A stretch of 34,102 nt of DNA, from positions 1-34,102 of the forward strand of contig JACQVH010000150.1 in assembly GCA_016209895.1 (NCBI GenBank). The letters are read 5' to 3'. A program made the translations under genes and the position numbers. Below, one piece after another: positions 1 through 9,500 of the stretch (its first letter is position 1; each line of letters starts with the position of its first letter). Source of the DNA: Candidatus Hydrogenedentota bacterium (GTDB lineage Bacteria > Hydrogenedentota > Hydrogenedentia > Hydrogenedentales > SLHB01). Under the pieces are notes generated by a model that ran no database searches, was not told the DNA's origin, and worked only from the letters and a program-made list of their open reading frames with translations.

Positions 1-77
1 ACCGAGTACCGAGTGACGAGGTTCTTGAAGCCGAAAACTGGAAACTGGAAACCGATCACTAGCAACTAACAACTACC
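1..77. repeat. Degenerate 7-bp-period tandem tract (11 units, AACTGGA-like), continuing past the left window edge
   Basis: accgagt accgagt gacgagg ttcttga agccgaa aactgga aactgga aaccgat cactagc aactaac aactacc; C at unit position 3 in all 11 units. Confidence 0.85.
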
Positions 78-78
78 C

Positions 79-795
79 ATGGACAGAGATTTCATTCCCA
101 TATTAATCTTCATCGTTCTCGTGATTGGGAGCGTGGTCAAAAAGGCGTGGGATACTATGCAGGAGAACCGCCAGGGTGGCGGTCCTAAACCCACGACCAG
201 GGAGCAGCTTCCTGAAGCGACCCGTCGCACCATTTATGGCCCGCCGGGCGTTCGACAGGCGAAGCCTGCGCGCCGGGACATGTACGACGAAGAAGACGAA
301 GAAGATGATGAAGGCGAGGGCCGACCCGCCCTCGAAGATTCGTCCTCGGAAGAAGGCGAAGCCGCAGAAGAGGTGCGGCCGGCGATACCAGTGCGCCCAG
401 TACCACGTGTTCCGAGTCCGGTTCAGCGCCCAGCCGCCCCACGCCCCGTGGCTCAGCCACGACGAGCGCGACCGGTCGTGTTCACACCCAAGGAGCAACG
501 CCGACCCGAGCCGCCGGTAACTGTCCCCTTCGACCTCGAGGAACTGCGTCGCATGTTGACCGGGGAAGCCCCGGTACGCCCTCGACCAAGCCCCGCGCCT
601 CCGAAACCCGCAGCCCCGCCGCCGAAAAAGGTTAAGCCGCCCGCGCGCGTACAAGCGCAACAACCTGCGCCGTCTAAATCCCGTCGCCGCCCCGAGCGCC
701 GGAGCGTGATCGCAGCTCTGCTCAGCAGCCGGAACGATCTCCGTCGTGGCATACTGCTTCACGAAATCCTCGGCCCGCCGAAGGGGTTGCGGTAA
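79..795 (+). CDS. Hypothetical membrane-anchored, proline/charge-rich protein
   Basis: N-terminal hydrophobic helix (FIPILIFIVLVIGSVV), long Pro/Arg/Glu low-complexity linker, ordered-looking C-terminus RSVIAALLSSRNDLRRGILLHEILGPPKGLR. Confidence 0.75.
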   Translation: MDRDFIPILIFIVLVIGSVVKKAWDTMQENRQGGGPKPTTREQLPEATRRTIYGPPGVRQAKPARRDMYDEEDEEDDEGEGRPALEDSSSEEGEAAEEVRPAIPVRPVPRVPSPVQRPAAPRPVAQPRRARPVVFTPKEQRRPEPPVTVPFDLEELRRMLTGEAPVRPRPSPAPPKPAAPPPKKVKPPARVQAQQPAPSKSRRRPERRSVIAALLSSRNDLRRGILLHEILGPPKGLR

Positions 796-829
796 TTTCG
801 TTGATCGCGGTAGGCGGATGAGTACCAGC

Positions 830-858
830 TTGCGAATGATAACAATTATTGATATGAT
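830..858 (+). promoter_or_regulatory. Putative sigma70-type promoter of the toxin-antitoxin pair (TTGCGA-N17-TATGAT)
   Basis: -35 TTGCGA 830-835, 17-nt spacer, -10 TATGAT 853-858; predicted start of transcription coincides with the ATG at 865. Confidence 0.6.
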
Positions 859-866
859 GTTATCAT
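836..866. promoter_or_regulatory. Palindromic operator candidate ATGATAACA-N13-TGTTATCAT
   Basis: Perfect 9-bp inverted repeat spanning the promoter spacer, the -10 box and the antitoxin start codon. Confidence 0.65.
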
Positions 867-1089
867 GATTCGAACACAGATTAGTCTATCTGAAGTGGAA
901 TATCGCGCGGCCAAACGCGAGGCCAGGCGCTTGGGTATCTCGTTGGCGGAGTTGTTGCGCCGTTCGCTTCGCACCGTCCTTCCCGCCGATGCTTCAAAGC
1001 CATGGATGCGTTACGCGGGCATGATCGAGACGGGCGATCCCGAGTCGTCGCAGAAGATTGACGACATCGTCTATGGCCAGAAGGGTTGA
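865..1089 (+). CDS. Ribbon-helix-helix antitoxin (VapB-like)
   Basis: 74 aa, MIRTQISLSEVEYRAAKREARRLGISLAELLRRSL is RHH-like; overlaps the downstream PIN-domain ORF. Confidence 0.8.
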   Translation: MIRTQISLSEVEYRAAKREARRLGISLAELLRRSLRTVLPADASKPWMRYAGMIETGDPESSQKIDDIVYGQKG

Positions 1090-1486
1090 AACGTACGTTG
1101 ATACGTCCGCGTTGATTGCGTTTGTAGACCGGTCGGACAGCTTCCATCAACTCTTCCGTAGACTATTTTCCGAAGCTCCGGAATTGGTGACGACCACTCT
1201 GGTCGTGGCAGAAGGCCACGGTTGGTTCCTCAAGCGGTATGATCGGACGCGCGCGCTGCAATTTGTCTCGCTGATCGAGGATTTGAAGCCGCTGCGTCTG
1301 GTTGCGGTTGGAACTGATGAATTTGCCGGCGGTGTGCGCATGTTACGCAAGTTCTCAGACCAGAACCTTACGCTGACCGACGCCGTCGGCCTGCACGTGA
1401 TGAAGACGCACGGCGTCCGGAAGTGCTGGTCCACAGACTTTCATCTGGGTCTGACGGGCGTTTCACTGGTAATTGATGAATATTGA
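1073..1486 (+). CDS. PIN-domain ribonuclease toxin (VapC-like)
   Basis: VDTSALIAFVD, AEGH, TLTDAVGL and STDF motifs carry the spaced acidic residues of PIN domains; the ATG at 1073 overlaps the antitoxin end by 17 nt. Confidence 0.85.
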   Translation: MARRVETYVDTSALIAFVDRSDSFHQLFRRLFSEAPELVTTTLVVAEGHGWFLKRYDRTRALQFVSLIEDLKPLRLVAVGTDEFAGGVRMLRKFSDQNLTLTDAVGLHVMKTHGVRKCWSTDFHLGLTGVSLVIDEY

Positions 1487-1544
1487 AGCCCCGGGCGGCC
1501 TTGGCATGACAGAAGGAGGTACTTTTTTCAGAGAGTAGAACCCT

Positions 1545-1614
1545 ATCCCTCATCTTTCACCGTTCATCATTCAGCCTTCGTCGTTCATCGTTCACGCTTC
1601 AAACTTACGGTTTC
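1545..1614. repeat. Degenerate 7-bp-period tandem tract (10 units, ATCGTTC-like)
   Basis: ATCCCTC ATCTTTC ACCGTTC ATCATTC AGCCTTC GTCGTTC ATCGTTC ACGCTTC AAACTTA CGGTTTC; T at position 6 in 10/10 units, C at position 7 in 9/10. Confidence 0.88.
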
Positions 1615-1654
1615 AACAGCATTCTTCGTCCGCTTTGTGGTAGACTCGTTCCGT

Positions 1655-3334
1655 ATGTCGAGCGCGCCTGATCGCCCCATTATTGTGCAGTCTGACCGGT
1701 CCGTCCTGTTGGAGACGGATAGCCCGGTCTTTGAGGATGCGCGGGACAGCCTGGCCGCGTTTGCGGAACTGGTGAAGTCGCCGGAGCACATCCATACCTA
1801 CCGGATCACGCCGCTTTCGCTTTGGAACGCGGCCGCAGCGGGGATGAAGGCCGAGGAGATTGTCGAGAGCCTGTTTCGGTTCAGCAAATATGAGGTACCG
1901 CAGAACGTTATCGTGGATATCCGGGATACCGTGGCACGCTATGGCCGGCTCAAACTCTTCAAGCGCGAAGACGGCCAGTTGGTCTTGCAGTCCGACGATG
2001 CCAAGCTGATCATCGAGCTTTTGAACCAGAAGGCCATCCAGCCCTTCATTACCGGCTCTCCGGATGGGAAACAGATTTTCGTCAAGCCCATTGACCGAGG
2101 GAACGTCAAGAGCGCGCTGATCAAACTCGGGTTTCCGGTCGAGGACTTGGCAGGTTACATTGACGGGGCGCCGCTGACGTTGCAATTGCGCGACATGGCG
2201 CTTTCCGGAAAACCGTTTCAAATGCGGAAGTATCAGCGGGAGTCGGTGGATGCGTTCTACATGCGCGGGTCCAATCATGGCGGAAGCGGGGTTGTAGTGC
2301 TGCCGTGCGGGGCGGGCAAGACGATGGTGGGCATGGGCGTGATGAATTGCCTCCAGACGCAGACATTGGTCTTGACGACCAATACCGTCGCGCTGCGGCA
2401 ATGGAAGAACGAATTGAAGGACAAGACCACCTTAACCGAGGACGCGATAGGCGAGTATAGCGGTGATTCGAAAGAAATCCGACCGGTCACGATTGCGACG
2501 TACCAAGTTCTGACCTATCGTAAAGTGAAGGACGGTCCCTTTCTGCATTTCAGCCTGTTTGACGAAGGCAATTGGGGATTGATTATTTATGACGAGGTCC
2601 ATCTCTTGCCGGCCCCGGTGTTTCGCGCCACCGCCGATTTGCAGGCGCGGCGGCGTCTCGGCCTTACGGCGACGCTGGTGCGTGAGGATGCGCGCGAAGA
2701 CGAGGTATTCAGTCTAATCGGTCCCAAGAAGTACGACGTACCGTGGAAAGTCCTTGAGAAGCAGGGTTGGATTGCGCAGGCCGTCTGCACCGAAGTCCGG
2801 GTGCCGTTGCCGGAGGAGGAACGGTACCGCTACGCCATCTCGGACAAGCGCGGGAAGTTTCGGATCGCGTCCACGAATCCGGTCAAGGATCGAATCTGTG
2901 AATCGCTGATCGCGCGCCATCGGGAGGATAACGTGTTGGTCATCGGGCAGTACTTGGACCAACTCAAGCTCCTCGCCAAACGCTTCAAGGCCCCGCTCAT
3001 TACCGGCCAAGCGGCGAACCGGGAACGCGAACGTCTCTACAACGCGTTCCGCGTGGGGGAGATCAAATTGCTCATCGTTTCAAAGGTGGCAAATTTCGCG
3101 ATTGACCTGCCCGACGCCAACGTGGCCATCCAGGTCTCGGGCACGTTCGGTTCGCGCCAGGAAGAGGCGCAGCGGCTGGGCCGGATTCTGAGACCGAAAA
3201 CCGACAATGCACTGGCGCGCTTTTACTCGCTGGTCTCGCGCGATACCTGTGACCAGGATTACAGCGTGAAGCGCCAGCTCTTCCTAACGGAACAAGGATA
3301 CCGGTACGAAATCCGTAACGCCGAGGAAGTCTAA
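1655..3334 (+). CDS. XPB/Rad25-type SF2 DNA helicase
   Basis: Walker A LPCGAGKT, DEVH box, RRLGLTATLVREDAREDEVFSLIGPKKYD (RED motif), motif VI EAQRLGRILRPK; upstream GTG (1637) also possible. Confidence 0.92.
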   Translation: MSSAPDRPIIVQSDRSVLLETDSPVFEDARDSLAAFAELVKSPEHIHTYRITPLSLWNAAAAGMKAEEIVESLFRFSKYEVPQNVIVDIRDTVARYGRLKLFKREDGQLVLQSDDAKLIIELLNQKAIQPFITGSPDGKQIFVKPIDRGNVKSALIKLGFPVEDLAGYIDGAPLTLQLRDMALSGKPFQMRKYQRESVDAFYMRGSNHGGSGVVVLPCGAGKTMVGMGVMNCLQTQTLVLTTNTVALRQWKNELKDKTTLTEDAIGEYSGDSKEIRPVTIATYQVLTYRKVKDGPFLHFSLFDEGNWGLIIYDEVHLLPAPVFRATADLQARRRLGLTATLVREDAREDEVFSLIGPKKYDVPWKVLEKQGWIAQAVCTEVRVPLPEEERYRYAISDKRGKFRIASTNPVKDRICESLIARHREDNVLVIGQYLDQLKLLAKRFKAPLITGQAANRERERLYNAFRVGEIKLLIVSKVANFAIDLPDANVAIQVSGTFGSRQEEAQRLGRILRPKTDNALARFYSLVSRDTCDQDYSVKRQLFLTEQGYRYEIRNAEEV

Positions 3335-3336
3335 CC

Positions 3337-6300
3337 GTGGCGAATGTCCGGCTGCTGTGTGGGAGCCATCATTCCGGCCGTAACGAGGCCATAGACCGGC
3401 TTTTTCTGGAGTTGCCGGAGCGGACTATTCTACTCGCGCCTACCCAACAACAGGCGCGTCGCCGGGCGGAACATCTCATTCTGGAGAACGGTCTCGCGGG
3501 CCTCTGGGGGAGACGGGTTCTGACCTTTCAGGAGTTCGTCGTCTGGCTTCTCCAGGCGGAAGGGATTCATGCGACCCCGCTGGAACCGTTGGAACGACTG
3601 TTTTTCGCGGATGTAATCACGGCACGCTTGCTCGAAACAGGGAAAGCGGCGGCCTTGGGTGATGCCGCAAGGAGCAGCGGGTTTCTGACACACTTGATGC
3701 GAGTCATCGAACAACTTAAACAAGCGGCAGTGACGCCGGAGGAATTCCAGAAGCGGATTTGCACCCGTGGTTCGCAGTATCCGCTGGACTCCATCGTGAG
3801 CGAAGCGTATACCGCATACCAGGACGCGCTGATTGCTGTAGGCGCGTACGACCGTCAGGGATTATATTGGGAGGCGGAGCTGCGGTGCGGGAAAAGGCGC
3901 CCAGCGGCGTTGCACGGAATCGGTACGCTGCTCCTCGATGGGTTCGACGATTTCACTCCGTCCGAGTTCCGGCTCCTCGAATCGCTTGCGCCTCATCTGG
4001 AATGGCTGGTTTTCGGCATCAATTACCCTGCCGAGGAGCCCACACTGCGCGACGTCTTTCGCGTGCCGCGAGCTACGGTGGAAAAGATTCAGGAGACGTT
4101 CGCCGTGGAATCGAGGACGTTTTCATCGCCATCGCCACGCCGGCTCACCGAATTCGCCGCGCGCCACTTTTTCTGGCGTGATGTTCCGCCGCCTTTAGCG
4201 GGCCTGGTATGCGACTTGGAGCTCGTGCCTTGCGCGGGATTCGTGGAAGAACTGGAGACCATCGCCCGGCGTGTGAAGGCGTTGCTACTTGACGAGCGCG
4301 TACCGGCAAACGAGATCGTGGTCGTGTTTCGCCGTCTCGAGGAAAACGCGGAAATGCTGCGCGACGTGTTCGAGGAATTCGGCATCCCGGTTCGAGTACA
4401 CCATAATCCTTCTTTACTTCAAAGCAGCGTGGTGGTGTTCTTGCTCACGTTTCTCGAAGCTACCGGAACGTGGGAGCGCGAGACGGTGCTGGACGTATTG
4501 TCCTCGCCATGGTTTTCCAAGGATGGCGTTTCAGCGCAGGGACTGGTAGATGCCTTTTCACGATTGAGTCGGGCGGCGCGAGTCATTTCCGGCTTCGAAG
4601 AATGGCTGCAAGGCATTGACCGCCTTGGCCGGGCTATCGAGAAACGTAGCGATGAAGCGGCGGTCGAGCTTTGCCAGGCGATGCCGTTCGCGTCAGAAGG
4701 GCTCGAATTACTCCGCAAGAATTTGGAGAAATGCAAGCGGCTGGCAGACACGCTGCCGGCAACAGCCAGCTTCGGCGTTTACGCCGCATGCCTCGATGAA
4801 CTACTCACTGCGTTGGATGTCCAACGCGCCATTGCCAAACATCCCGATCCCATGACGCGCCATGTCGAGGGTGAGGCATTACGAGCCTTGTGTCGTTTGC
4901 TGTGTATTTTGCGGACCTGGGAAATATCGGTCGGCGCACCGGCGCGGGTGAATCGAGCCGACTTCGTCCGGCGATTTCGACAAATACTGAGGTCGGCATC
5001 GTACAGCTATCCCGATGACGCTCTCCAGGGCGTATCGTGTGTTGAAATTGAAACCCTGCGGAATCTCACTTTTGACTACGTGTTCTTTGCCGGTGCGAAT
5101 GAAGGCGCGGTGCCAGTCCATCCCACCGCAAATGCGGTCTATTCCGAAGAGGATGTGCGCGACCTGCAACGACTCGGGATACCCCTGGAAGGACGTGAGA
5201 CACACACGGCTCGCGAACTGCTTCTCTTTCATCACGTGCTGACCGTTCCCAAGAAACACTTGTGCGTTAGTTGGCATACCTTCGGCCGAGACGGGAAAGA
5301 AGCCCGACCCAGTCCCTTTGTCGAGCAATTACTGGAACTGGTCCGGGAACAGCAGGGTGAGGTCGTCGGGGTGACTCCGCGGCCGTCAGCCTTCGTGCCG
5401 GAACCCAATAAGATTGCCTCTCTACGAGATTTGCGCAACTACGTGTTTTTCCACGCGCCTCGCTTGAAGGAAACGTTTCCCGAGCTGTTCCAACAAGCGA
5501 TGTTCGGCGCGGAAATAGAAGCGCGTCGTCATGACGTGAGGCCATTCGATATTTATGACGGAGTATTGCGCCATCCCGATCTCATCGCGGCCGTCGGACA
5601 GCGATTCGGCGAGGGGCATTTGTTCAGCGTATCGCAACTGGAGACGTACGCGGAATGCCCATTCCGTTATTTTGTAGAACGCGCGCTGGAGGTATCCAAG
5701 ACGGACGTTCCGGCTCCGGAGTTTGAACGGCGCGTGTTCGGGAGCATCGTCCATCGAGTTCTCAGCGAGTTTCACTTCGTTTATCGCGGTTGCTCTTTGC
5801 GTGACATTGATGCCACGGAAGCCGAGCGTCAGATGAACGAGATCGTAAACCGTGCATTTGACGATCTGGCTGGTCTCAGTACGAATGCGCCAGTCGGCGT
5901 CGCAGCCGTGGAAAAACAGCGCATGCTCGCGGTGCTGTTGCGTTATCTGCGAATCGAACGGCAGCGCGACGATGAGGCGTGGAAGCCTTTGTACTTTGAG
6001 TCGGTATTCGGGGAAACACGGGAGGATTCGCCGTCGGGTCTCGATTGCGCCCAGCCGTTTGTTATGAACACGCCGCACGGCGCAGTCCGCCTCGCGGGGC
6101 GTATTGACCGGATTGATTTGGCCGGTGACGAAGCCTGTGTTATTGACTACAAGACCGGGCAGGTACCGACGCCGGATTCCGTTCGCACCGGAATCTCGGT
6201 TCAGCTTCCGTTGTACGCTCTGGCATTGGAGCAAGCCCTGCTGCCAGGGACCGCGTGTCGCCAGGCTGTCTTTCTTCGAGTAGGAACCAAGAAGCGGGTC

Positions 6301-6513
6301 GGTATCGGAGTCGGGCGCTCGAATCCGGACATGGCGGTATCCCAGGAGACGGCGCGAGAACGAGTGGCAGCGTACGTGGCGGGAATTCGCGCGGGCTATT
6401 TCCCGCCAACGCCGGCAAGAGAAGCATGTGAGTATTGCGCGGCGCGACGGGCCTGTCGCTACGAGCGAAGTCGCATCGAGCGGAAGCAGGAGGCGCATGA
6501 AGCCGACACCTGA
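3337..6513 (+). CDS. AddB/RexB-like PD-(D/E)XK nuclease with Fe-S cysteines
   Basis: YAECPFRYF, LAGRIDRIDLAGDEACVIDYKTG nuclease motif, C-terminal CEYCAARRAC (CxxCx5C); GTG start 2 nt after the helicase stop. Confidence 0.88.
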   Translation: MANVRLLCGSHHSGRNEAIDRLFLELPERTILLAPTQQQARRRAEHLILENGLAGLWGRRVLTFQEFVVWLLQAEGIHATPLEPLERLFFADVITARLLETGKAAALGDAARSSGFLTHLMRVIEQLKQAAVTPEEFQKRICTRGSQYPLDSIVSEAYTAYQDALIAVGAYDRQGLYWEAELRCGKRRPAALHGIGTLLLDGFDDFTPSEFRLLESLAPHLEWLVFGINYPAEEPTLRDVFRVPRATVEKIQETFAVESRTFSSPSPRRLTEFAARHFFWRDVPPPLAGLVCDLELVPCAGFVEELETIARRVKALLLDERVPANEIVVVFRRLEENAEMLRDVFEEFGIPVRVHHNPSLLQSSVVVFLLTFLEATGTWERETVLDVLSSPWFSKDGVSAQGLVDAFSRLSRAARVISGFEEWLQGIDRLGRAIEKRSDEAAVELCQAMPFASEGLELLRKNLEKCKRLADTLPATASFGVYAACLDELLTALDVQRAIAKHPDPMTRHVEGEALRALCRLLCILRTWEISVGAPARVNRADFVRRFRQILRSASYSYPDDALQGVSCVEIETLRNLTFDYVFFAGANEGAVPVHPTANAVYSEEDVRDLQRLGIPLEGRETHTARELLLFHHVLTVPKKHLCVSWHTFGRDGKEARPSPFVEQLLELVREQQGEVVGVTPRPSAFVPEPNKIASLRDLRNYVFFHAPRLKETFPELFQQAMFGAEIEARRHDVRPFDIYDGVLRHPDLIAAVGQRFGEGHLFSVSQLETYAECPFRYFVERALEVSKTDVPAPEFERRVFGSIVHRVLSEFHFVYRGCSLRDIDATEAERQMNEIVNRAFDDLAGLSTNAPVGVAAVEKQRMLAVLLRYLRIERQRDDEAWKPLYFESVFGETREDSPSGLDCAQPFVMNTPHGAVRLAGRIDRIDLAGDEACVIDYKTGQVPTPDSVRTGISVQLPLYALALEQALLPGTACRQAVFLRVGTKKRVGIGVGRSNPDMAVSQETARERVAAYVAGIRAGYFPPTPAREACEYCAARRACRYERSRIERKQEAHEADT

Positions 6514-9500
6514 ACAACAGGCCGCGATCGAGGCCGCGGACGAACACCTCTGCGTGGATGCGGGGGCGGGCGCGGGCAAGACCGGCGTTCTGATCGAAAG
6601 GGTCTTGTTTCTCCTGGAAGCACGTGAGGTACCGCTCGAACGAATCGTCGCGATTACGTTTACAGATAAGGCGTCCGGTGAAATGAAACAACGCCTGCGG
6701 AAGCGATTCCGCGAGCGGGCCCCGCTCGACGATCCGGCTCGCATGAACCTCTGGCGCGGTCTCGAGCAGCGTATCGAGTCGGCGCGAATCTTGACGATTC
6801 ACACGTTTTGTGCAGGTATCCTCCGCGAAAACGCGTTGTGGCTGGGCATGGACCCGGATTTTAGAATCTTGCCGGAAGAAGAGACCCTCCTTCTTCGAAA
6901 GGAAATTGTCCGAACCACCGTGCACGATCTGTTGGAAGGCGGGCATCCGGCGGCGGTTCGGGTTGCGACCGAGTATGGTGTTTCCGCCGTCGCAAGGTGC
7001 ATATCGGAATTGCTCAGGCATCGCGGGATGGTGGAACAAGTCTTGAGCGTGCTGCCGACGCAGTCGGCCGAGAAGTTGCTGGAATCTTGGCAGACGGGCC
7101 GGCAGATCGAGTTGACCAACTTCCAGCGGTCCGGAAGACTTCAGCAATTTCGCAACGAGTTGGCGAGTTTCGAAGGCCGCTGCAAGAAGGCTACGGATGG
7201 ACGCGAAGTCCTGCGGATTGAAACGATTTCCGGCCTCGACCGGATGATCGCTGCGTCCGAGATGGCCGAGTTGGGATTCGAGATAGCCCGAATCGCGACT
7301 CTGACGGTAGGCAGTACGCGCGTCAGCAATTGGGATTCCCAGGAGACCTTTGTTCGCCTCAAAGCAATTCAGGAGGACCTAAAAAAAGAATTGATGGAAT
7401 TAGGACGGGCAGGAGACGTTGCCGACGCCGCGATGACAGCGCACGCCACTCGTCTCACTTGTGATTTTGCCGCAGTGTATGTGGCAGTGGCCGATGCATT
7501 TCAAGAATCGAAGTTCGATCGGAACGGTCTCGACTTCGATGATCTTATCCTAAAGACGCTGCGCATTTTGCGTGAGAATACGGAAGCGCGAGACCGAATC
7601 GCGAAGGGGATATCCTATTTATTGATTGACGAGTTCCAGGACACCGATTCGCGACAGTTCGAGTTGGCCCGACTGCTGTCAGAGGCGCCCGGTGGCCCGA
7701 AGCTATTCGTGGTCGGTGACGCTAAACAGTCCATCTACGGTTTCCGCAATGCCGAGGTTGAGGTATTCGGCAGGGCGCGGGAATTAGCGCGACAGGTTGT
7801 GCCATTGCGGAAGAACTTTCGCTCGGTCCCGGAGATGTTGTGTTTCGTGGACGAATTCTTTGGCAAATCCGGGTTGTTGACCGCGGTCGAACCGGAGTAC
7901 AGACCGTTGGTGAGTGACCGCGCATCTGTGACCTCGGGGCCCATCGAGTTTCTAATTCCGAACGAGGAGGAGAAGGCATCGCTTGAGGAGTACCGTCGCA
8001 AGGAGGCGGAGATGTTGGCGCGCCGTCTGGTCCAGATGTGTACCGGGTCGGATGCGGTGCCGGTGTATGACAGCGAACGCGAAACCACCCGTCTCGCCAG
8101 CTTTGGAGACGTGGGGATTCTTTTCCGGTCCATGAGCAACGTGCCTATCTACGAGCGGAGCCTGCGGCGACTTGACATTCCGTACACGGTGGAGGCCGGA
8201 GCCGGTTTTTACGAACGCCAGGAAGTGCTCGATATCCGCAATCTGCTTACCGTGCTGGTAGACCCGTGGGATGAGATGGCCCTCGTGGGCTTCCTGCGGA
8301 GCCCGATGGGCGGTTTATCCGATGAATCGCTGATACGTCTGCGCGTGAGCGGCACTCTCGTCCGCGTCTTCGATTCTCCGGGACTTTTGCGCGGCCTTGA
8401 TTCGGTCCAATCCGAAAGACTGACCCGGGCCCGGGAACTGGTGGCGATGCTGCGTGCGCGCTGCGAGTGGCCGTTACCGAAATTACTGCGATACATGTTT
8501 CAAGAAACTGGTTACGAGGCTGTAGCGTTGAGCCAGTTTCTCGGCGTGCAAAAGGCAAGCAACGTGCGGAAAATTCTGGATCTTGCGGAACGCTTTGGGG
8601 CGGTATCCGCTCCGACATTGCGTGCGTTCACGCGCTTTCTCGACGAAGTATCCGCGGAAGAGATCCGGGAGGGCGAGGCGACCCTTCATGCGGAGGCATC
8701 GGACGTGGTTAAGATTCTGACCGTGCACAAAGCTAAGGGGCTGGAGTTTCCGATCGTTGCCATCCCTGACCTGGGACGCACACCTCGACCCCGAGACGGG
8801 GCGCCCGTCTTGGTACATCCCGAACTTGGCATGGTGGCCCGGATGGTGAATGACGAAGGGGAGTGGGCCGAACCCGATGCGTACCGGCGCATCTCGCGTG
8901 CGCAGGTACGGAAAGACATGGAGGAGGAGGCCCGCATCTTGTATGTCGCGATGACGCGGGCCCGGGACTGGTTGTTGTTGAGCGGTGCGCCGACGGACAG
9001 CGACAGGAACGCATCCTGGATACACGCGCTAAATCAACATTTCAAGCTGACCTCGCGGCCAGACGGGAACGAAATCACCGGGGCGGGGTGGCATGCGGTG
9101 GTGCGCCGCGCGGTGAACAAACCTGGCCGACTTGACACGCCGGCGGAATCGGTGGAACTGCCGGCGCCGGCGGTGTTGCTAGGGAGAATCGCGCCCGCGC
9201 GCGACGTCAAATTCCAGAGAACAACGTACGCAGTCACTGAATTGCTCGAGATTATGGTCCCTAGTGAGCCAGCCATCGTGCCGGACCGTGTTTCCGGCGA
9301 GAGCCATCATGGTCGGTCACTCGATCCGGTACGCTGGGGCACGTTGGTGCATCGTATGCTGGAGCGGTGGGACTTTCGAAGCCCGGTCCGGCCGTTGATC
9401 AAGAACCTCCTTCGAGGAGAAATTGATTCGTTTTCATGCGTCGAAGCGATGGAGCAAGATCTCGCGGCAGTGGCCGATCAATTTCGGCTTTCCGCGGCGG

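Noticed and set aside
1613-2401. 262-aa minus-strand ORF over the XPB-type helicase
   Set aside because: Shadow ORF opposite a strongly conserved helicase.
5422-6744. 440-aa minus-strand ORF
   Set aside because: Antisense to the AddB/AddA-like genes, which carry clear conserved motifs; composition is typical of a GC-rich shadow ORF.
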